Source of the DNA: Thermoleophilaceae bacterium
Lineage (GTDB): Bacteria > Actinomycetota > Thermoleophilia > Solirubrobacterales > Thermoleophilaceae
Direction of reading: 5' to 3'
Assembly (NCBI GenBank): GCA_040901445.1
Contig: JBBDYQ010000012.1
Coordinates: 77,234 to 141,233, forward strand
DNA length: 64,000 nucleotides
The translations under genes and the position numbers were made by a program. This document shows positions 58,893 through 64,000 of this stretch, piece after piece (the first letter of the stretch is position 1; every line of letters begins with the position of its first letter). The notes beneath the pieces were generated by a model. That model was not told the origin of the DNA. It did not search any database and was given only the letters and a program-made list of their open reading frames with translations.

Positions 58893-60374
58893 ATGGGACT
58901 CGAGCTCGTCGCGCTGGTCAAGCACGACTGTCCGGTGTGCGACCAGCTGCTGCCCGTGCTCGACGACGCCGCCGCAGACGGCGCGCCGCTGCGGATCCTG
59001 TCCCAGTCGGACGAGGGCGACACCGCCGGGCAGGCGGCCCGCCTCGGCCTGCGCGCCGTGCCCGAGCTCGACGACGACCTCGAGCTCTCGTTGCGCTTCG
59101 ACCCCGACGCCGTGCCCACGGTGGTGCTGCTCGACGCGGGGCGCGAGGACGGTCGCGTGGAGGGCCTCGACCGCGGCCGCCTGGGCGAGCTCGCCGGCCG
59201 CGCCGGCGTGACGCTCGCGCTCGACGGGCTTCCCGAGCGCCGGCCGGGCTGCGCCAGCGCCACCCGCGACCCGCAGGTGGCCGCCTCCCTCGCGGCCCGC
59301 GCGGCAAGGCGCGAGGGGCGGATCCGCTCCCGCGCCGTCCCGATCGGCGAGCTCGAGGACCCGTTCGATGCGCTGTGGGAGCGCGGGGTCACCGACGGGC
59401 TGCCGGTGGTGCCGCCCACACCCGAGCGGGTGGTCGCGATGCTCGAGCACACAGGACGCGACCCTCAGGAGGTGGTGGGCGTGGTGCCGCCCTACGACGG
59501 CGAGGCCACGGTGGAGAAGGTGGCGGTGAACGCCGTGATGGCGGGCTGCCCGTGCGAGGCCCTGCCGGTCGTGCTCGCCGCGGTGGAGGCGGCCTGCGCG
59601 CCGGAGTTCGCGCTGCACGGCCTGGTCGCGACGACCTATCCGGCGGGTCCCACGGTCGTCGTGAGCGGGCCCTTTGCAGCGGAGATCGGCATGAACGCGG
59701 GTGGCAACTGCCTGGGACAGGGCAACCGCGCCAACCTCACGATCGGACGGGCGCTCCAGCTGGTGGTGCGCAACCTCGGCGGCGGCAGGCCGGGGGAGGA
59801 GGACCGCGCCGCGCACGGGCAGATGGGCAAGCTCGGCTCGTGCTTCGCGGAGGCGGAGGACGGCGCCCCGTGGGAGGGGCTCGCGCATGCGCGCGGCGTG
59901 CCGGCCGGCGAGACCGGCGTCACGCTCATGGCCACCGAGGCGCCGCGGGCGATCGTGGACCAGCTGGCGCGCGAGCCCGAGGGGCTGTGCGCAAGCCTTG
60001 CGCTGGCCCTCGACTCCGTGGCCACGCCCAAACAGCGGCTGGCGTTCGACGCGATGGTGCTGGTGGGCCCCGAGCACGGGCGCGTGTTCCGCGAGGCGGG
60101 CTGGGACCGCGAGCGGGTGCAGGAGCGCCTGCACGAGCTCACCCACCGCCGCGCGGGCGACGTCGTGCGCGGGGCGTTCGGGTCCCCGGAGGGCGTGGAT
60201 CCGCAGTTCGTCTCCGATCCCGAGATGCAGGTGGCGAAGTTCGCGGCGGCGGACCGCATCCTGCTGGCCCACGCGGGCGGCGACGCCGGGCTGTTCAGCA
60301 TGGTGTTCGGGGGCTGGGCGTCCGGCGAGATCGGCTCCGCGCCGGTCACGCGCAGTGTGGAGCCGTGGAGATGA
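58893..60374 (+). CDS. Two-domain partner of the UGSC selenoprotein: thioredoxin-like (CPVC) plus unknown C-terminal domain
   Basis: A 493-residue protein. Residues 1 to about 115 are thioredoxin-like with C13-PV-C16 in ELVALVKHDCPVCDQLLPVL. The long C-terminal part starts at DPFDALWERGVTDGLPVVPP and has NAVMAGCPCEALPVVLAAVE, TTYPAGPTVVVSGPFAAEIG, MNAGGNCLGQGNRANLTIGR and HGQMGKLGSCFAEAEDGAPW. The extra cysteines are in AGCPCE, GGNCLG and GSCFA. I do not know a reaction for this domain. Its stop overlaps the selenoprotein start by 4 nt (ATGA), so the two are made together and probably act together in a redox step. Confidence 0.75.
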   Translation: MGLELVALVKHDCPVCDQLLPVLDDAAADGAPLRILSQSDEGDTAGQAARLGLRAVPELDDDLELSLRFDPDAVPTVVLLDAGREDGRVEGLDRGRLGELAGRAGVTLALDGLPERRPGCASATRDPQVAASLAARAARREGRIRSRAVPIGELEDPFDALWERGVTDGLPVVPPTPERVVAMLEHTGRDPQEVVGVVPPYDGEATVEKVAVNAVMAGCPCEALPVVLAAVEAACAPEFALHGLVATTYPAGPTVVVSGPFAAEIGMNAGGNCLGQGNRANLTIGRALQLVVRNLGGGRPGEEDRAAHGQMGKLGSCFAEAEDGAPWEGLAHARGVPAGETGVTLMATEAPRAIVDQLAREPEGLCASLALALDSVATPKQRLAFDAMVLVGPEHGRVFREAGWDRERVQERLHELTHRRAGDVVRGAFGSPEGVDPQFVSDPEMQVAKFAAADRILLAHAGGDAGLFSMVFGGWASGEIGSAPVTRSVEPWR

Positions 60375-60898
60375 GCGGCACCGAGATTCTCGACCCCACC
60401 CCCGAGCGCGAGCCCGCCGGACGTCCGCTGGCGGACCCGCTGCCCGCCGGCGAGGGTGCGCGAATCGCGCTGCTCGACATCCGCAAGCCGCGCGGCGACG
60501 TGTTCCTCGACGAGCTCGAGCGCCTGCTCTCCGAGCGCGGGCACCGCATCGAGCGCACGATGAAGCCGACGTTCACCAAGCCCGCGCCGTCCGACGTGCG
60601 CCGCGAGATAGCCGAGCGCTGCGACGCCGTGATCGAGGCGCTGGCCGACTGAGGCTCCTGCGTGTCGTGCGGTCTGCGCGACGTGCTCGAATTCGAGAAG
60701 GAGGGCAGGCCGGCGGTGCTCGTGGCCTCGAGCGCGTTCGTCGACGCTGCCGACAAGCAGGCGGCGATGCTCGGTCAGCCGCAGGCACGCCGCGTGTTCG
60801 TGCCGCACCCGATCCAGGACCGCACGGACGACGAGCTGCGCGAGCTGGCCCGGTCGGTGGCCGGCCGGCTCACGGCCGCGCTCGAGCGACCACGCTGA
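60371..60898 (+). CDS. UGSC-family selenoprotein (in-frame UGA = selenocysteine)
   Basis: Read through TGA 60650-60652 this is a 175-residue protein with selenocysteine at position 94. Before it: EILDPTPEREPAGRPLADPL, IALLDIRKPRGDVFLDELER, TFTKPAPSDVRREIAERCDA and VIEALAD. Then U-G-S-C-V-S-C-G, and after it LRDVLEFEKEGRPAVLVASS, AFVDAADKQAAMLGQPQARR and VFVPHPIQDRTDDELRELAR. Both halves are in one frame and read as one continuous domain. The UGSC motif names a selenoprotein family known from selenoproteome surveys. A bacterial-type SECIS hairpin follows the UGA. C97 and C100 are likely redox partners. It is coupled to the CPVC protein gene. Confidence 0.9.
60660..60686 (+). promoter_or_regulatory. 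Bacterial SECIS-type hairpin
   Basis: An 11-bp stem (GCGTGTCGTGC with GCGCGACGTGC, three G-U pairs) closes the loop GGTCT at 60671-60675. The loop begins exactly 18 nt after the TGA. As recalled, E. coli fdhF has the same GGUCU apical sequence at the same distance. It lies inside the coding region, as in other bacteria. Confidence 0.8.
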
Positions 60899-60922
60899 CC
60901 GTCCCGGCCATACTCAATCCCG

Positions 60923-62176
60923 ATGGCGGCTCCTCCGCGCAGCTCCGCCCCGCCCGAGGCGGGGCTCGCCTCCGTTGCCACCGTGTCCTTCCTCGCCTCC
61001 CGCGCGGCGCCCACCGGCGGCTTCGTGATCGCGCTCGCCGGCGGCACGGCGATGGCGCGCGCCGGGCAGCGACTGGGTGCCCGGCGCGGCTACGGAGCGA
61101 GCATCGCGGCCATGCTCGAGAGCGTGGCGATCATGGGGCCGGCGCGCTTCGGCGTGCCGCTCACCCAGGCGGCCAGCGCGCCGATGATGGGCGCGCTCGA
61201 GGCGCGCGGCGTGCACCCCCTGCTGCAGGGCATCGCCTGCGGTCTCATCCGCCTGGCGCACAACACGCTGGCCACCGCCTTCTTCATCTGGGTGATCCTG
61301 GGCGGCCTCGACGCCTACGCGGGCAGCTACGACACGCTGCTGGGCGACCTCGCGGTGCTCCCGAGCGGCGAGGCGGCGGCGCTCGCGCTCACCGGCGCCG
61401 GCCTGGCGGGCTGGGCGCTGTTCGCCACGACCGTGCAGGTCGTGGTGTATCGCCGCGGCCTGGCGGCCTGGCCGGAGGACACCGACCAGCGCGAGCGGAA
61501 GGGGTCAGACCTGACCCCTGGGGGATCTCGGAACGACGGGCCTATGCGGCATCGGGCCCTGGACCCCCGCGCGGCCACGCTCGCCGCGGCCATCGTGCTC
61601 GGCCTGCTGGTGGCGAGCACGGCGTGGGCGCTGCTGGCGGGCGTGTGCGCATGGCTCGCGCTCGCCGCCCCCGCGGGGCGCGGCAGCGACCGCACCGTGC
61701 TCGCCACCGGGGCCGTGCTCACCGCGCTGCTGGGGGGGAGCGCACTGGTGGCTTCGCTCGTGGCCGGGCTGGGCGCCGACCTGGCCCTCCGGCGCGCGCT
61801 GCGCGCGGCCCTGCTCGTGCTCGTAGCCACGTGGCTGCGCGCCGCGGCGGGGTCCGAGGGACTGCGCGAGGTGGCGCGCCGCTCGCTCGGCCGCATGCGC
61901 CGTCTCCCCGCCATGCCGGAGGCCGCCGCGGTGCTCGAGCGCCTGGGGTCCGACCGCCGCCTCGTGGCCGCCGGTCGGGGGCTGCTCGGCGCGCTCGGCC
62001 CGGTGCGCAAGCGCCCGCTCCCGGTGCTTGATGCCGTCCTGGGCTGGGTGGCGTCCCACTCCGGCAGCTTCGTTCCCGACGCGCCCGGCGCCCGGACGCG
62101 GCTGTCGGCGCGCCCGCTCGATGCGCTCCTCGTGCTGGCCGCCGCGCTCCCGGCGGCCGGGCTCGCGCTCGCCTGA
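60923..62176 (+). CDS. Membrane protein, possibly two joined halves
   Basis: A 417-residue protein. The first half (1 to about 185) has GFVIALAGGTAMARAGQRLG, MLESVAIMGPARFGVPLTQA and several helices. Residues about 190-200 (KGSDLTPGGSRNDG) are encoded by an 18-bp palindrome. A second membrane part starts at an internal ATG (61543, protein MRHRALDPRAATLAAAIVLG) and has AWALLAGVCAWLALAAPA and LRAALLVLVATWLRAAAG. I recognise no family. It could be one gene or two neighbours fused through the palindrome. It starts 24 nt after the selenoprotein gene. Confidence 0.6.
   Translation: MAAPPRSSAPPEAGLASVATVSFLASRAAPTGGFVIALAGGTAMARAGQRLGARRGYGASIAAMLESVAIMGPARFGVPLTQAASAPMMGALEARGVHPLLQGIACGLIRLAHNTLATAFFIWVILGGLDAYAGSYDTLLGDLAVLPSGEAAALALTGAGLAGWALFATTVQVVVYRRGLAAWPEDTDQRERKGSDLTPGGSRNDGPMRHRALDPRAATLAAAIVLGLLVASTAWALLAGVCAWLALAAPAGRGSDRTVLATGAVLTALLGGSALVASLVAGLGADLALRRALRAALLVLVATWLRAAAGSEGLREVARRSLGRMRRLPAMPEAAAVLERLGSDRRLVAAGRGLLGALGPVRKRPLPVLDAVLGWVASHSGSFVPDAPGARTRLSARPLDALLVLAAALPAAGLALA
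61501..61518. repeat. GGGGTCAG-AC-CTGACCCC palindrome inside a reading frame
   Basis: A perfect 8-bp inverted repeat with a 2-bp centre, located exactly at the joint between the two halves of the membrane protein and translated as GSDLTP. Related GGGGTCAGACC elements recur in many bacterial genomes. Confidence 0.5.
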
Positions 62177-62521
62177 CCCGGCAGGCCTCTCGATGAGCGT
62201 GTTGCCAATCGGATCAGGCAATTCCGCGATGCCCTCCCCACGGGCAGCCGTTTCTGGATCACCGAGGTCGGCAGCCGCCGGGACATCAACTGCGAGAAGG
62301 CCATCGGAGTTCCGTGTAACACAGAACAGACCCAAGCGGATGACATCAACATTCTGATGAAGTTCACGCTTCCCAATGTCGGCATCGAGCGCTTCTACCA
62401 CTATCACTGGCGGGAGCCACAAGCTCAGAGCGACGCCGAGCGCTTCGACTCTGGTTTACTCAATCCGGGCGGCACGACCCGGGCTGTCTACGATGTCTTT
62501 AAGAGCTTCACGAGCGGCTAG
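62177..62521 (+). pseudogene. Start-less C-terminal fragment of a glycoside hydrolase
   Basis: An open frame of about 114 codons follows the preceding TGA in the same frame and ends at TAG 62519. It has no plausible start codon near its beginning. The translation looks like a real protein end: LDERVANRIRQFRDALPTGS, FWITEVGSRRDINCEKAIG, VPCNTEQTQADDINILMKFT, NVGIERFYHYHWREPQA and TTRAVYDVFKSFTSG. WITEVGS resembles the strand with the catalytic Glu of clan A (GH5/GH39-like) hydrolases. Codons such as ACA, ATT and TTA are rare in the neighbours, so the piece probably came from elsewhere. Confidence 0.65.
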
Positions 62522-62530
62522 CAGTCGGTG

Positions 62531-64000
62531 ATGACGTCGGTTCGACGGAATCGCCCACGGCCGCGGTTTCACCGCGACGTCAAGCCCTTCTTGGCGCTAC
62601 TACCTCTCGTGGCCGCGACGATGGCCTTCGCACAACAGCCCTCGGGCACCACCTTCGCCGGCACTCCTCGCGATGACGATGTGACCGGCACGGCGTCTTC
62701 GGACGTGCTCGCCGGCGGGTTGGGCGCGGACCGTCTCAGCGGACTCGCCGGCGACGACACGCTCTCCGGCGGAAGCGGAGGCGACGAACTCTTCGGCGGA
62801 TCGAACGTCGACATCATGACCGGCGGACCGGGCGATGATCTCCTTGACGGGGGCGGGGACCGCGACTTCCTCGGTGGCGATGCGGGAGATGATCGCTTGT
62901 ACGGCGGCGCCGGCAGTGCCGTCATAGACGGCGGCGCCGGAAACGATTCGATCCGCACGTGGGTTCGCAACGACTCGCTCAACGGCGGCGCCGGCGACGA
63001 CCGCATCCGTGCGAGTTCGGGGGACGACGGCCTCACCGGCGCTTCCGGGCGGGATCAGATCTCAGGGGAGGATGGCGATGATCGTATTGACGGAGGCCTG
63101 GGGCAGGATCGCCTCTCAGGGGGGCCGGGGGATGACAACATCGTCTCGATTGACGGGCAGCCAGACAGCGTCCGCTGCGGGCGCGGCCGCGACGTCGTGC
63201 GCGCGGATGGCGGGGACACGATCGCCGATGATTGTGAGCGCGTAATCAGGCGGCCTGGGACGTTTGACAAGGAACCGGATGCCGACCCGCGTCGGCCCTA
63301 CGAGATTCCAGACGTAGGGGAGGGCGGTGCGCGCGCGATGGCCGATCCGACGGCCAGCGAGTGCGCGCCCGTTTCGCCGACCAGCGGGCCACGCGGCGAT
63401 TCGGTCTCAGGCACGGCCGGCAACGACACGATCGATTCGACGTTGGGATCGGACTGCCTGTTCGGCCTCGCAGGCAACGACCTCCTGTCCGGTGGTCCCG
63501 GCATCGACCGTCTGGAGGGCGGCGACGGTCTGGACTCCCTCTCAGGAGGGGAGGGTGACGACATCGTGCTTGGTGGAGATGAGCGCGACCTGATCGAAGG
63601 TGGTCCCGGCGACGACGATCTTCGTGGGGAGCGGGGCTCCGACATCATCAACGGCGCCTTCGGCAATGACCTCATCATCGGGGGCGAGGCGGGCGATTCC
63701 CTCAATGGCGGCGCCGACGAGGACACGATCCTCGGCGGCGAGGGTGACGACGGGATCACCGGCGCTTCGGGCAACGACACCATCGATGGCGGCCCGGGCG
63801 ACGACCGCATCGAGGGAGGCCTCGGCAAGGATCAGATACAGGGCGGCGACGGCAGGGACAGCATCGTCGCGGCCGACGGCATCCGAGACGAGATCGCCTG
63901 TGGCGGCGGCTACGACACGGTACGCGCCGATGGCGGCGATCGCGTAGCCCGCGACTGCGAGCTGGTGATCGCACGCCGTGGCGGAGCGTACGTCGTGGTT
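62531..64000 (+). CDS. Secreted RTX-type calcium-binding repeat protein (partial, runs off the right edge)
   Basis: 490 codons with no stop. A basic N-terminus and signal (FLALLPLVAATMAFAQ) lead into GTPRDDDVTGTASSDVLAGG. Many GGxGxD nonapeptides follow, e.g. LAGDDTLSGGSGGDELFGG and GGPGDDLLDGGGDRDFLGGD. There are two repeat blocks, about 62650-63240 and 63390-63970, each closed by the same module (RDVVRADGGDTIADDCERVI and YDTVRADGGDRVARDCELVI). The repeats should fold into calcium-bound beta rolls outside the cell. No enzymatic domain is visible in this part. Confidence 0.88.
   Translation, partial: MTSVRRNRPRPRFHRDVKPFLALLPLVAATMAFAQQPSGTTFAGTPRDDDVTGTASSDVLAGGLGADRLSGLAGDDTLSGGSGGDELFGGSNVDIMTGGPGDDLLDGGGDRDFLGGDAGDDRLYGGAGSAVIDGGAGNDSIRTWVRNDSLNGGAGDDRIRASSGDDGLTGASGRDQISGEDGDDRIDGGLGQDRLSGGPGDDNIVSIDGQPDSVRCGRGRDVVRADGGDTIADDCERVIRRPGTFDKEPDADPRRPYEIPDVGEGGARAMADPTASECAPVSPTSGPRGDSVSGTAGNDTIDSTLGSDCLFGLAGNDLLSGGPGIDRLEGGDGLDSLSGGEGDDIVLGGDERDLIEGGPGDDDLRGERGSDIINGAFGNDLIIGGEAGDSLNGGADEDTILGGEGDDGITGASGNDTIDGGPGDDRIEGGLGKDQIQGGDGRDSIVAADGIRDEIACGGGYDTVRADGGDRVARDCELVIARRGGAYVVV

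Noticed and set aside
60371-60652. Reading TGA 60650 as the normal end of a 93-residue protein or as a nonsense mutation
   Set aside because: The frame continues for 82 codons with a conserved-looking domain, the UGSC motif is exact, and a SECIS-type hairpin sits at the right distance.
62531-62570. Possible tRNA T-arm (GGTTCGACGGAATCGCC)
   Set aside because: No acceptor or anticodon stem could be folded around it, and it lies in the start of the RTX gene. No tRNA was found elsewhere.
62650-63970. Short tandem DNA repeats as a possible CRISPR array
   Set aside because: The repeats are in frame, degenerate at DNA level and encode GGxGxD nonapeptides; there are no spacers of fixed length.

Overview
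The window comes from a very GC-rich bacterium, most likely an actinobacterium of the Thermoleophilia/Solirubrobacterales type. This is inferred from gene content: an MCE protein, many acyl-CoA and SDR genes, a Phage_holin/DUF3618 membrane cassette, a collagen-like secreted protein, RTX-type secreted repeats, and many start codons only 7-9 nt after a TANNNT box. No rRNA, tRNA, CRISPR array, insertion sequence or prophage is visible. Genes are dense and often overlap by 1-4 nt (ATGA, GTGA, TGATG). No stretch longer than about 250 nt lacks a gene.

Layout. 1-11354: an MCE protein running off the left edge, bioA, a membrane-fused spermidine-synthase-like protein, a cupin/NAD-binding pair, a GNAT, a disulfide oxidoreductase, a ZIP transporter and the bioB-bioF-bioD operon. 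11372-21852: an NhaA-DsbA fusion, a STAND-type ATPase, a Baeyer-Villiger-type monooxygenase, a collagen-like secreted protein, a stand-alone biotin carrier with an enoyl-CoA hydratase, then glycosyltransferase, glpK and plsC. 22042-29917: two beta-lactamase-fold hydrolases, SDR enzymes, an orphan GAF histidine kinase and an acyl-CoA dehydrogenase operon. 29966-33079: a polar amino-acid ABC importer.

33150-41606 is a catabolic acyl-CoA cluster: acyl-CoA dehydrogenase on the minus strand; then enoyl-CoA hydratase, carboxyltransferase, quinone-oxidoreductase-like MDR, BKACE (beta-keto acid cleavage) enzyme, family III CoA-transferase and a MerR regulator on the plus strand. Two matching 27-bp palindromes sit at its two outward-facing promoters, suggesting a single regulator.

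41670-56281 mixes secreted proteins, a nitrilase-TetR operon, a small membrane-protein cassette, DegV, lipid-related enzymes, an Fe-S trafficking group (CGFS glutaredoxin, BolA, ErpA/IscA-like), glycosyltransferases, a DNA glycosylase, an L,D-transpeptidase and a Ppx/GppA phosphatase.

56333-60898 is the most interesting part. A diguanylate cyclase, a fumarylacetoacetate-hydrolase-family protein, a hydratase-like protein and a two-domain CPVC protein lead, with overlapping stop and start codons, into a gene with an in-frame UGA in a U-G-S-C motif. That UGA is followed, 18 nt later, by a GGUCU-loop hairpin of bacterial SECIS type. I read it as a true UGSC-family selenoprotein that ordinary gene calling would cut in two. 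The window ends with a membrane protein carrying an in-frame palindrome, the start-less tail of a glycoside hydrolase, and the first 490 codons of an RTX-repeat secreted protein.
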